From: Agriotes lineatus | Lineage: Eukaryota > Arthropoda > Insecta > Coleoptera > Elateridae | Length of the DNA: 64,000 bases | Assembly: GCA_940337035.1 (NCBI GenBank) | Contig: CALNHX010000282.1 | Location: 186,001 to 250,000 of the forward strand | Direction: 5' to 3' | In this document: one piece after another, positions 11,306-22,400 of the stretch | Layout of the letters: each line of letters begins with the position of its first letter | How positions within the stretch are numbered: position 1 is the first letter of the stretch | The notes under the pieces: generated by a model | Databases searched by the model: none | Seen by the model: only the letters and a program-made list of their open reading frames with translations | Told to the model about the DNA's origin: nothing | Position numbers and translations under genes: made by a program

Positions 11306-11715
11306 TACCTTTTCAACTTCAAATTGGGACTAATCAATTTCAAAATGGGAATAAACAATTTCAAAATGAAATATACAATTTCAATTTGAGAATAAACAAC
11401 TTCAAATTGTGACTAATCAACTTCAAATTGAGAAAAGCTTTTTGTAAACGGTAGTCTTTGGAAAATGGCAATTACATGGTTGTGACAGGACGGAACTAAT
11501 TATTGTTAGTTGTTGCTGGTGTTCCGTCCTGTCACAACCATGTAATTGTCGTTTTGCAAAGTCTACCGTTAACAAAAATCTTTTCTTAATTTGAAATTGA
11601 TTAGTCCCAATTTGAAGTTGTTTATTCTCAAATTGAAATTGTTTATTTCATTTTGAAATTGTTTAATCCCATTTTGAAATTGATTAGTCCCAATTTGAAG
11701 TTGAAAAGGTATAGT
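11302..11715. mobile_element. Fold-back element (long palindrome with internal short tandem repeats)
   Basis: The sequence ACTATACCTTTTCAACTTC (11302 on) is mirrored by GAAGTTGAAAAGGTATAGT ending at 11715. Each ~185-base arm is itself built from ~23-base tandem units alternating CAATTTCAAAATGGGAATAAA-like motifs. A second, inner inverted pair (AATTACATGGTTGTGACAGG and its complement) closes the hairpin around a ~40-base loop. There is no coding capacity. It sits directly on the right tip of the MULE. Confidence 0.8.
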
Positions 11716-11844
11716 ATGCGCCGCATCCTTGCTTCATTTATCTGAAATGTCTTTCAAGTTTTTTTAATAAGTTAATTGCTTTGTGATTTTTTAATCATTT
11801 GTCATTATCAAATTATTTTTACGAATTGGTAGACATGTCTAGAA

Positions 11845-12186
11845 TGAAAAATGGATAGGTTGGGAGAGCCACTTTTATGGCCTGCATGATCACCTGATCT
11901 AAATAAATATCACTTTGCTAACAGTCTCAATTCTCTGTTGCAGTAAAAGAAGTACCAACTCTTCTACCACCACTTGTTGACACTTACCAAACAATTGCAT
12001 TTCTAAGATGTATCGATTCAGTGCTGTATGAATCTAATGGCTGCCATTTTGAATGATTTTCCTAGACAGTACTGCAATTAAAATAAAATTGACTGTAAAC
12101 ATTCAAGAAAGCATTTTCCAGTTCCATATTTTTTTCTTTATTATACTCACAAATTTTTGCTGATCCTTTTAGAAACACCTTGTATA
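11845..12186 (+). pseudogene. 3' end of a mariner-like transposase with its right TIR
   Basis: The + strand reads RLGEPLLWPA, stop, SPDLNKYHFANS, which matches the WPARSPDLxPxDFFxWG block containing the last catalytic Asp of insect mariner-like transposases; here the Asp itself is lost. About 150 bases on, ESNGCHFE resembles the family's C-terminal GGHFEHL. TTTTAGAAACACCTTGTATA at 12167-12186 looks like the usual terminal repeat. Several stops and shifts make this a short relic. Confidence 0.5.
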
Positions 12187-12307
12187 TGGAAGAGTGTTTA
12201 AGCATTTATAACTGAACTATTAAAAATATTTCTTTGCAGCTTTTTGTTTTAAGATTAGAGTAAACTTGTAGTTTCCCGATTAGGATTTCAAATGTTTTGT
12301 AAATATG

Positions 12308-12543
12308 TACAGTCGTGTTCAAATAAATCTGGGACAATGTTTTTTCATATGTAGCTTCAGTTAAGAATTGAAGAATATCTTCATGGATTTCCTGCGATCA
12401 GAAAGAGTTACATTAAGTTTTAACAGGTAATGAAATCTGTAACTCTTTCAGATAGAAGGAAATCCATGGAGATATTCTTCAATTCTTAACTAAACATACA
12501 TATGAAAAAAACACTGTCCCAGATTTATTTGAACACGACTGTA
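12308..12543. mobile_element. Tc1-like palindromic MITE
   Basis: TACAGTCGTGTTCAAATAAA at 12308 is mirrored by TTTATTTGAACACGACTGTA ending at 12543, with arms of about 105 bases around a ~25-base loop. The TA at each end is the standard Tc1/mariner target duplication. It contains no gene. Confidence 0.85.
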
Positions 12544-15500
12544 CGTTTATTTGCAAAATCGGGGTATTCGTTTACCTTTCGAATATAAAAGTCAAGCGTA
12601 AAATTGGTACTCATAAGAAATATACATTTTTATTTAGATGTAATTTTCGGCATTTCCATATCAGAATTTTAACTGAAAAATATTTAAAGCTCATATATTA
12701 ACTAAGAGCCAGATAAGCATGCAAGTGATCAGTTGATTTTGCTCTCATTACAGAAGTGTTTAACCTCCACCTAGAATCGTGCGTTTAAGCAGTGGTTTGG
12801 AGACAAAAAATATCCACCGACTTAGAATAATGCCCTCTATGGTCATTAAATCATGTTTCTCGAGCTTAATCCGACACGTAATTACTAAAGCTGGTGTCTA
12901 GTAATTCGATGCGACGTTAGATAAGATTATAAGAACCACTAAAACACAGGTTTGCCAGATAAGCAAAACTAAGTTCAACTGTGCACTGGGAAGTTTTATT
13001 GCTTTGCAAACATTCGCGAGAAATAAACCTGCTCTTAATGGTCGGTAAGTGTTGATAAAGTACCTGCTCCCGTTTGGAGGGCATTGTGCCAATGGCTTTG
13101 GCATTGCCAGTGCAAGCGTATTTTTAGTCTTGTTTTTATTTTTAAATCAAACTTAGCAGGCCTTGCTTGTATAATTTATTTTCACACCTCTTGGCTGCTT
13201 TGAATAGTACGACTGTGAGATGCATTTTTCAGTGGTTTAGAGGTTTACGCTCATTCTCAGTGCCACAAGAATAGGAACCGACACTGCAATTACGTTAAAA
13301 ATGACTTCTGGGAAATACCAAGGTAAAAACATTCTAAAAAATGAAATGCCACCAGACGTAGAAATATCCAGAAACATGGGAATGTGGTTGTTAAAAAGTA
13401 GTCTAAACAAATACTAATTAATTGAGTTCCACAAATGTAATAAAACTGCTAAATGTTAATACTTAGAAGCTTAACGTCAAATCAAAAGCCAAGAAAAACA
13501 ATGAGCCTTAAAAAAGGCAGTTAAAGTCGGCTTCTTGTTAGTGCTCTAAAGCTTCTTAGTATAATCGGCATTTCATTAGGAAAGATTTACGAGGAGTCAT
13601 TTTTTCCCCTCTGTCAACTTAATCAATCCTGATCAGGCACCTCACATTTACGTAATGCGTTTAACCATGTTCACTGCAGTAATAATAATTCGCAATATAA
13701 GGATTGGGATGCGCTATCTTTTCAGCAAAGGTGTTTCACAGGGCTTCATTATTTCCTCTCCTATTTTCGTCATTAGCGTACTAGACAGTTAGCCTTGTAG
13801 ACATTTGGAATTACTGATGGTAAATTACGTCAACAGTTGTGGAGTATATGATGCAGCACCAAACAAACACTAATTAAATTTCGATTTAATTAAAATACGT
13901 AATGTGTTATTAACTGCTTTGATCTATAGAACAAAAGAAAACTTTGTAGATACACATTTCATTAAAATTTGTTCATAATACAATGCTAATAATTTCTAAA
14001 AAGTATAAGGGTGATTGTTGAATTTTTATGAGTATATATTAGAGTGCTATTATAACAAAATTACGTAAACATTTCTTTAAAATATGTTACACGCCTATCC
14101 TATTGGGTGCCAATTTTATTACAAAAGTTTCGAGTAATTATGTAGCAGTAAACGAAAGTGGCCAGTATCAACACCGTAGCTTTTAAAATTCAAGACAACT
14201 AGCTCCAACAGCAACGTGAAGAGTCTGTAATAAATTTACCTACTTGCTATGACTGCTATAAGCAATAATAAATAGATAAAGGGCGCCAGGTTCAACATCT
14301 TGCCGTAATATGCTCCGACAAACCACATGGAGTAGGTGTAATGTTTTTCCACACACGTAAAGCTATAAAATAGTCATATGTAAATTATATAATGCAAGAA
14401 ACATTTTACAAACTGCATTCTGCTAGGTATTATTTTCATATTGCCCTATTAAATAATTCATATAAATAAGTTTTCCCTTCCATTACAGTAAGCGCTTATT
14501 TTAGTTTTTTTTTTCGTCTACACGTGGCCATTTCAAGTATCAAATTAAAATGTTTGGCTTGTTGCTGCACTCACAGGTAAATAAGTAAAACAATTTAGCA
14601 AACTACATGTACAAAAATAAAATGAATAACCAAATGCGGATGTGACCGTGTATAAAGTAAGGGCGATTCAACGGTCGAAAACCCCTTCTTTCTGTGCTGC
14701 CTATTGTTTTAGTTATTCGGAATTTGGAGGGCTCTTATCTCCATCGATAGCATTGTAGCAGGCCCGTATATATATATATTTTTTAAGGCTATTACCATTG
14801 TAGGATGAACGCTGGCCGGTTGCTGCGAAATTATTTAACACATAAACATATACGTAAAGAGGGTTGATGGTTATAAAAAACTGGAATTAAAACGAAGATG
14901 AATCGATTTGTAGCAAATTTTATGTTTTATTTAAATAATTATAAAATGAATTAAGCTTTTGACATTTTGTCAAAGAAAGACTTTCTAAAACAAGTTGCTG
15001 TTTTATTTGGATTGAATGTCATAAAAACGAGCATAAAAACGAATACCGAAGCCTTTTTTCCAGATCAAAATTTTTATTTTAATGTACGATCGAGCGGAAT
15101 TGGTCTCTTTATACCCTGTATGTGAGGGCGTAATGTGCCACTTTCCAGCTCAAGGGCCATAATAGTTATCAAGGTATCAAGAGCATATGAGCAAAATAAG
15201 CGCCCAAGATTGTTAGTGTACAAACCTAGGGCCTTTGGCCTGAGGTGTGTACAACAATCACTATGAGACATGATGTCTTCAACGTTTTATGTCCTACCAG
15301 TTTTAACTTTTCAAAGTGATTTTGAATTACATTTTTCTAGTTATGTTACTTGCCATTTTTGAAATAAAAGTTGTATTCAAGGAAACAAATAGTGTTTATT
15401 TTTTATAACGTCCCTAGGGAATTATAAAAAATAATTTCTCCTGGGGCGTTATTTTGTGTATATCCTACCTTAAAATAGAGTATTTATTGTCAATTAATAT

Positions 15501-15594
15501 AGCGTACAGTACTTTCTTTCATTTTGGAACCATAATCTTGTTTATTGGCCTTCGATAGCGGGCATAAAATGGATTTTATGGCCATAGGGCCTAT
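12544..15594. other. Long AT-rich stretch with few traces
   Basis: Nothing is convincingly coding. Near 13730-13790 the + strand reads FSKGVSQGFIISSPIF, reminiscent of the KGVPQGSxLSPLLF block of LINE reverse transcriptase, but it is isolated. A short - frame at 15074-15271 has no recognised match. Confidence 0.4.
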
Positions 15595-15646
15595 AGAGGT
15601 GGCCAGTTAACAGATCCACGAAATGGATTTTTAACTGGCCACCTCT
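15595..15646. repeat. Perfect 16-bp hairpin next to a transposase relic
   Basis: AGAGGTGGCCAGTTAA (15595-15610) and TTAACTGGCCACCTCT (15631-15646) are exact inverted copies around a 20-base loop. Confidence 0.7.
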
Positions 15647-15930
15647 TTCGTGCGATTTGACGCCATTAGATTATTTTCTTTGAGCATATGTAAAGTCGCA
15701 TGTCTACGTCGATAAACCGGAAACAATTGAGCACTTGGAAGCCAACATTCGACGCGTTATTGCCGAAATACAGCCTGATTTACTGCGAAGAGTGTGTGAA
15801 AATTGGACCTAAAGATTACGTCATGTACACGCCAGCCGCGGCCGTCACATGTCCGAAATCATATTCAAACATAAATGCCATAAAATTATCTTTCAAATAA
15901 AGCCAATTTCATGGATATTAGAAACATCTT
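15641..15930 (+). pseudogene. C-terminal fragment of a mariner-superfamily transposase
   Basis: The + frame from 15641 reads LSCDLTPLDYFL, stop (former Trp), AYVKSHVYVDKPETIEHL, then NIRRVIAEIQPDLL and RRVCENWT, a stop, and RLRHVHASRGRH with EIIFKH. These are the final catalytic-Asp block and the usual C-terminus of insect mariner-like transposases. At least two stops inactivate it; the first two catalytic Asp regions are absent, and its left boundary coincides with the hairpin at 15595-15646. Confidence 0.7.
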
Positions 15931-16052
15931 TCTGTGTTTTATTTCAATTTAAAGTTGTATCCCTCTAAAAAAAAACACCCTTTATAAGTACCTCAAACAT
16001 AACAATTTAGGAAATTAAAACCATGTACATATTTTTTAATAAATCAAATTGG

Positions 16053-16087
<35 letters not shown>

Positions 16088-18590
16088 TATTTCTAAATTT
16101 AATTAGACACTTGTCAAGTTATCAGCGATTTTTTCATAATTTGCTTCTCATGAAGTAAACTGGCACTTAATAACCACTGAAGTGTCAAGGATTACGGTTT
16201 ATGTACACTCGCATAAATCCTTACTTGATTAGAAATGACAAAAGCCTTCTCACTGCTTTATCGGCTATATTTGGAAAGGTTCCAGTTTTTCTATGTACGT
16301 CATATCACAAGAAATGTCGATTAGTTCCATTTCTTTTGTGGATGAGACAAAATTGCTTCGCATTGCAGAAAAAGGGTTCTATAATATAACTATTTTTTTA
16401 AACAAAACAAATGGAGTTCACCATTTTGTATAAACAACCAGGCGTACCCCTTGGAACCATCCTTGTACCCTTAGACGTACACCTACCCCTGGTTGAGAAT
16501 GCCCGTACAACTTTTTATTATACTTAAATATAGGGCATTCTATTAAAAAAAGAGTAGGTTTGGTTCACCACACTTTTGTGAGCAAACCTGTACAATGAAG
16601 ACATTTCCTTAATGTGCATCATTTTAGTACCTACAACTTGTATCCAAACAAATGTAACTCTCATACTTTTAGAAATATCATCCGGCCCCGCATCATTTCG
16701 GGACACTGTATGTATGTAAATGGCTTGGCATTATTTTAAGGGCGGATTTTAAGTCACAACTTGACAAAAGAAGTTCATTTAAACATAGGTTCAATTTTTA
16801 ACCTTTAGGGAGGTAGTAGGGGTGGGAGGGGTTGAAATAGGATTTTTATCGTTTTACTGAAAATTGGGAAAATATATTGCAATTATTATTATTATTAATG
16901 CCTTTATTAACTTTTTTCAACTACAAATAACGTTCTTGATATTTGTGCAGTATTTTCTGACAAAAAAAATCATTAATAGAAGTGAAAATTGAATAATATT
17001 AAAAAATAAACAACAAAAATAGCAGTTCTTACAACAGTTAAGTAAAAAAATGGAAAAGGAAATGGCTTTGGTAACTGCACATATGACATTGTGCATTCAG
17101 ACAGGGAGATATTTTGTACACATAGAAGACTTACCTTAAGACTTTTAAAAAACTGTATATGGCTTTATGGTGTCAAAAATCTAACCCATAATGTATTTGT
17201 TTTGTGAAAAACTATTGGTTTTAAGAAAAAACTAAAACGTTTTCAAGTAAAAAATGTTTTCAAATGGTTTTAACCAAATTTTTATCCGTTAAGAATTTTC
17301 AATAAAAATTAAAAACCATTTTATAAATAATCCTTCTACTGGTAGAAAATATTGGCCAATTTTCATATGAATATCCTTTCCCAATTTACAGTGAGTAGTA
17401 CCACCACAAAAATAATCTGCGGGCCTTTAATTAAAAATGATACTCGTGGGACTATTCAATAAAGCAAACCATTTCAAAAATAATTTTTCGGAAATTCTAA
17501 TAACAAGCTACATAATTTGTATAGTAGCGAAAAGGAAAATTTGATTTTTTTCTAACGAAACTACGTTTGTTTAAAATATTCACTTGAATACAGTCTAGGA
17601 AGAGATATCCGCTCACATTTTTTGATTGACCAAAAATCTGGATTTTTATTGGCCCATTCTTGATAGATAAACGGTAAATTCAATAGTACAATTTCCATAA
17701 AAATGTAGTAAGATACCAAGGTAGTAATGGTGGAGTTATTTTCGCAGTCCCAAGGTTTTTATTGCTTTTGTAATTCTTTGTTTATATTTCTATGTCTAAA
17801 CTAGCAGATAAAATTTACAGCTTTGAGACGCATGAACTTTATCTAGGATTTTAAAAATGTAGGTAAAAGAACTGAGAACTATTGCGCAGTACCTGGATTA
17901 ACTGTGAGTTGTGGAGTTCGCCAGGGCCGTTCCTAAACATTTTGAGTGCCCGTGTGCAAAGCGGATTTTTACGCCTTCTATATACAAGGTGATTCATGTA
18001 ATGAATATCTTAGAATAAATGATTTAATATTTTATAAATATATCCTTAGTAAAGCTGCAAATTACTGATAATAAAAGTATTATAAAAGAAATATGGCATA
18101 CACCCAATAAGAGACAAAATGTAAATATTTTTATACTGTTTAAATTTCACTATATCTCATTAAACTCTGTATGTTTTGGAAAGTCGTCGAAGAAAATGCA
18201 AGCTAAAACGCAGTTGCTGTTTTGTTAATTCTTTCGCTAAATCAGTTTTCCATTCATAAACTGAATCGTCGAAACCTACACTTCTCCAATAAATTAACGC
18301 ACCACCAAAAAGTAGCCAAAAGTTTAAAGTTAATTTTTGTCGAAATCACTTATCCGATTTGGACTTTTTTTTTTGAATGACAAGTTATCTCTTTCAGAAA
18401 GTTAGTGTACTACTCTATTCGCATAGAAACTTATTTTTTTATGAATACCGGGTGTAACAATTATAACGTGTATTTCCATAAAATTTATAACACCCTGTGA
18501 GGTTCAACAGTTACAATATCAAGTTATAATTCAAAGCAAACTCGAGCCTTATCTTTTTATTAAAAAAAAATTATTTACTCCTTTATCTTA
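15931..18590. other. AT-rich stretch, no recognised gene
   Basis: Apart from the AT microsatellite at 16050 and a possible hAT tip (CAGGGCCGTTCCTAAACATT, from 17928), I see nothing assignable. No partner end for the tip was found nearby. Confidence 0.4.
16050..16086. repeat. (AT)n microsatellite
   Basis: A run of alternating TA dinucleotides of about 35 bases. Confidence 0.9.
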
Positions 18591-18591
18591 G

Positions 18592-18975
18592 CTACCGCAA
18601 GAGAAACACAATGCCTTGAGCATCCTTAGGTTCCTTGCCTTGGTTATTCAGTGTCCCCATATTCCAATCCCGTAGCTTACCATCAGGAATGTGGCGTAGG
18701 GTAACATGTTTCCCAAATTGAAGCTTGGAATCGACATGCATCCCTAAGTATTTTCTGCTGGTCACTCTCTGCTCTGTTCCTTCTGCCTCTAGCAGCTCGT
18801 CCATTACGAAGTTCCACCCCCTGGAGAGTCTCTTAGTTGTTTCGGTGGTGAGAGTTGTGTATTTTACTTCCCTGTTTTCCAGATAGTTCATGATTTCCCT
18901 TATGACCTTAGCCCAGTCTAGCTCAAAATTCTCGGCGATTTTAGGTTGTGAGTCAAATTGAAGAAATGGTTCATA
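18592..18975 (-). pseudogene. Reverse-transcriptase fragment of an R1/LOA-like LINE
   Basis: The - strand reads an Asp/Leu-rich lead and then TSRKYLGMHVDSKLQFGKHV, the RYLGVxLDxKLxFxxHI block that follows the palm of R1-, LOA- and Jockey-type reverse transcriptases. The downstream part (WNMGTLNNQGKEPKDAQG) resembles the MPNxGGPxxxRRxLL block after a frameshift. No FADD motif or endonuclease is nearby, so this is a short relic. Confidence 0.55.
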
Positions 18976-20335
18976 TAGCTCTTAACAGAAATCAAATGGA
19001 TGTCAGCTGCCGTCCTGCAACAACGAAATTCGCTCAGATACCAGTATAAAATAACAAGGGTGAACACAAACTACATATTAAAAACAATTCAATACAACTA
19101 CAGCTAAAAGGTTACATCAAAATTGACATTACACATTAGCACTAGGTTCATTACATTCAAAGTCATCCAGAAGTTAAATTATTAATGTATAAAGGCCACA
19201 AGGGGTTCGTTAGAGATTCAAAATAAATCCTGAAAGTGAAATTATTAATTAAAAAAATTACACCACGTTCGTGAATTAAAAAAGTTATTTACAAGTCAAC
19301 ATCGATTATACTAACTGACGTGCAGCTCCAGTAGGCGCTTGTTCAAAGCTAGTACGTAATGGAACCCATCTAATATTTTAACAATTAAATAAACGTTAGT
19401 TAGGCGCCTGGCAGTTTCAACTAAAACGGACTCGCACGGGGTGTTTTCTTGACTTTCGGTGGTCCTAATAACCGGCAGCCCTGCATGCCATACAGGAATA
19501 TGATAGTGGTAAAGAAACCTGACCTGTTAGCGGCTTCTAGGGGCTTCCTGCAAAGACCTGAGGCATGACATGTTGTCCGCAGAACAACTACAAGACCGCA
19601 CGGGAGTCGCCCAACAACATTGGTTTTATCGCATAGAGGAGAAGGCCTACAAATGGATTCCCCCACGTTAAACCACCTGAAATAATGATTTTATCGAATA
19701 GCTTTAGGTGTTTATCGGCCTCAAAGATTGCTGGCAAATTAAGATACCAACCAGCAACGGGCGAGAATAACCAACCAGAAAAATGGAAATGGGACGCGTG
19801 ACGATTTAAATGGGGCGAGGTCCCTTTTCAAGCTCCCATAGATGGTCATTTTCAAAAAAGAGCACCAGAAAAGTCGCTTTACTCCACAAAAGACTCTACG
19901 CCAATTTGAAATTTCAAAATACACCAAAAATTAGCCATAATAAATCTAGGCAACGTGCTCCACATGCAGGCGCTTATAGGGACGTAATCCAAATCTACCA
20001 AGAATGGCAATTTGCAGAAGTATTTGGAAGAATATGGCAAAACCGACAAAACAGTTAGACCGTTACATCCTCATCGTAATGGTCGAAGAGGAACCTTAAA
20101 AAATAAAATTAATAAATCCCTCCATCACAGTAGACAGTCCTATAAGTGAAAATCAAAACTGCTCTTTGAACGTAAATCAAATGGGTAGTATCATCGAACG
20201 ATTTCAGCCGACGTGAGTCCTAAAAGTGGAAATTTGCCTTTACCTTTAACCTGTCTTTCTTGGCCGTTGGTAAAATTGACAGTAAACCATGAAACCATGT
20301 TGTTCTTTTGTGTTCGACTATTCTAAAAGGTAAAT
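18976..20335. other. Mixed region with GC-richer patch, unassigned
   Basis: The segment 19420-19680 is more GC-rich than its surroundings and opens a - frame of 81 codons. I recognise no domain in it, nor in the + frame at 19810-20058. Confidence 0.35.
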
Positions 20336-20339
20336 TTCT

Positions 20340-22400
20340 TAATACACTTGCATTAATTACAATGAATCGTTATACCAATACAGAAATGACATGCATATCA
20401 TGTACGGTCTTGCCGGTGGGAATGTATTAGAAGTCAGACGTTTCTACGCGGAAATGTCTCTCCAACGGCAGACACCACATTAAGTCATATTTCCACGTAT
20501 TCATCAATGTCTTAGTGCAATGGAAAGCGTTCAAGGAAACGCTACCGCAATTGGTGGCTCTCGGACTGTACAGTTGGAAGAAACAGTCCTCAATCGTATT
20601 GAGAAAGCGTCGGATACAAGCACTAGAAAAATTCCGAACAGATTAAATGTAAGCCATGCAACAGTTTTCGAGAATTTTAAAGGAGTAATTATTGTATCCA
20701 TACAACATTCATTCCGTCCAGGCGCTCTTGCCACGCGAATATCACAGCGAATGGACGTTTGTCAATGATTTTCAAGAAGAATGGTAGACAATTCCCAGTT
20801 TTTTAGCAAATGTATTATGGACAGATGAACATAGTTTTTCGAGTGAAGTTATCAGAAATTTTCACAACAACCATCTATGAGCGAGTGCGAATTCACATGC
20901 TGTAACAGAAAATTGCCGCCAATATCAGTTTTTTGTGAATGTGTGGATTGGAGTTGCAGGAGATTATTTAATTAAACCGCTTTTTCTACCATTAAGGCTA
21001 AACTGTGAATCATATGCCGTTTTCTACAAAAGCAGCTTCCTGTATTACTCGAAGATGTGCCAATTCATATCAGGATAAACCATATGTGGGTTATGCACGA
21101 CGGTGCTCCAACACATTTTAGTTTAGCTGCTCGTCAACTTCAGCTCTGGGTATTCACATCGGTGGATAGGCCGAGGTGGACCTTAATCTTGGCCTCTTCG
21201 GTCTTTAGACTTGAATCCCATGGATTTTTGCATCTGGGGACACCTTAGATCAGTGGTTCCCAAACTTATTTGGTCTACCGCCCCCTTTTCAGAAAAAAAA
21301 AAAAAATACTCAACGCCCCCTGAAAATCTATATTCCTTAGGCGAACAAACAGAAAGATATTGTAGTGGTAGCTTCTTGAGACTGATAATTATTTATGAAA
21401 GTATTTCTAGGTAGGAAACTATTTTGAAAGAATAAATTAATTAGCAATTAAAAAGTACAACATAAATATTTGAGAATTGTTTAATGAATGATACATTAGA
21501 TACAGTTGCTGTTAAATTGTGAATAGTTTATTAGAAAGGTGCGAGCATATAAGTTAATTTAGTTGGTATAGTTGTTTGGTAACATCAGAACTTAGATTTT
21601 AATTTATATTAGTTAACAATCGGAATAACTAAAGTGAAAGCCAAGCTCAAATGATTATCTGAAAAAGTCAATTATGAAATGTTATAAAAAAAAATATCAT
21701 ATAGAAATTTGGTATAAATTATTATTGCTAGCGAAAATGATATTTTTAAAATAACCGATTTTTTTTCGAGTTTCTAACCTTTATTTTGAGTAAAAGCAAA
21801 TTTGAATAATAAAAACCCTTTATTATAATGGTATTTACTTTCTGAATGGTGTATTAAAGGGCGTGATTAAGTAAAATTAAAGAAACAGAAAATAAACGAA
21901 TTTTAATAAACAGACTGAATAAATAAAGTAACAAATGGTATGAAGAAGAATAAGAACATTTAATAATGGTAAATATAAATCTGTTACTTGTATTTTGTGT
22001 GTTTATTTGGAAAATAATGTTACACTATATTACACAACAGGTGAAATATGTACGAACGGTTTTTCTAAATCTTCGTATCTTCTCTTCCTTCTTTAAGCTT
22101 TCACCGCCCCCTTATTTTTATTCACCGCCCCCCAAATACACCTGATGCTACTATCGCCCCCTTGGATCGTTCCAGCGCCCCCCAAGGGGCGGTATCGCCC
22201 ACTTTGGGAATCCCTGCCTTAGATCATTGGTAATACACAAGACCTGTTCAAGATCTTGAACGCTAACGAAATCGAATTGAATGTTGCGAATGATTAGAAA
22301 TACGCCTGGGATCAATGAAGATCAATGCAACGGAGATTAGAACCCTGTATTACAGCCAGAGGTGGTTATTTCGAACATGTGTTATGATTACGTTTATAAG
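20340..22400 (+). pseudogene. Mariner-like transposase relic interrupted by a hAT element
   Basis: The readable parts, in order on the + strand: DMHIMYGLAGGNVLEVRRFY (N-terminal HTH of the DUF4817 type); VQLEETVLNRIEKASDTSTR; FLANVLWTDEHSFSS (first catalytic Asp); FVNVWIGVAGDYLIKPLF; HMWVMHDGAPTHFSLAARQL (second Asp); and LDLNPMDFCIWGHLR (third Asp) ending at 21250. After the inserted hAT element the frame resumes as SLVIHKTCSRS and then the C-terminal QPEVVISNM-like block near 22360. Frameshifts and stops are scattered throughout. Recovery of the reading on both sides of the insertion confirms the nesting. Confidence 0.75.
21243..22224. mobile_element. Non-autonomous hAT element with 8-bp target duplication CCTTAGAT
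   Basis: The element (21251-22216, 966 bp) begins CAGTGGTTCCCAAACTTATT and ends CACTTTGGGAATCCCTG, typical hAT tips. Exact copies of CCTTAGAT flank it (21243-21250 and 22217-22224). Subterminal CCGCCCCC-type motifs repeat at both ends. No transposase is encoded. Confidence 0.9.

Larger units (their letters stand above)
9281..11719 (+). mobile_element. MULE (Mutator-like) DNA transposon with intact transposase
   Basis: The element opens with ATTTCGCTCCCGCGGTCAGT at 9281 and carries an inverted counterpart ending ...CTGACCGCGGGAGCGAA near 11302. Flanking it are near-identical 10-base direct repeats, GCCGCAACCT (9271-9280) and GCCGCATCCT (11720-11729), consistent with the 9-bp duplications MULEs make. 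The right copy lies beyond a fold-back element (11302-11715), so the fold-back probably inserted into the last bases of the MULE end after the MULE arrived. The enclosed transposase is uninterrupted apart from one short intron. Confidence 0.8.

Noticed and set aside
17928..17960. CAGGGCCGTTCCTAAACATT as a hAT left tip
   Set aside because: No matching right tip or 8-bp duplication was found within several kilobases.
18446..18499. TACCGGGTGTAACAATT ... TTATAACACCCTG as a tiny MITE
   Set aside because: The inverted match is short and imperfect and the spacing (~54 bp) is too small to be convincing.
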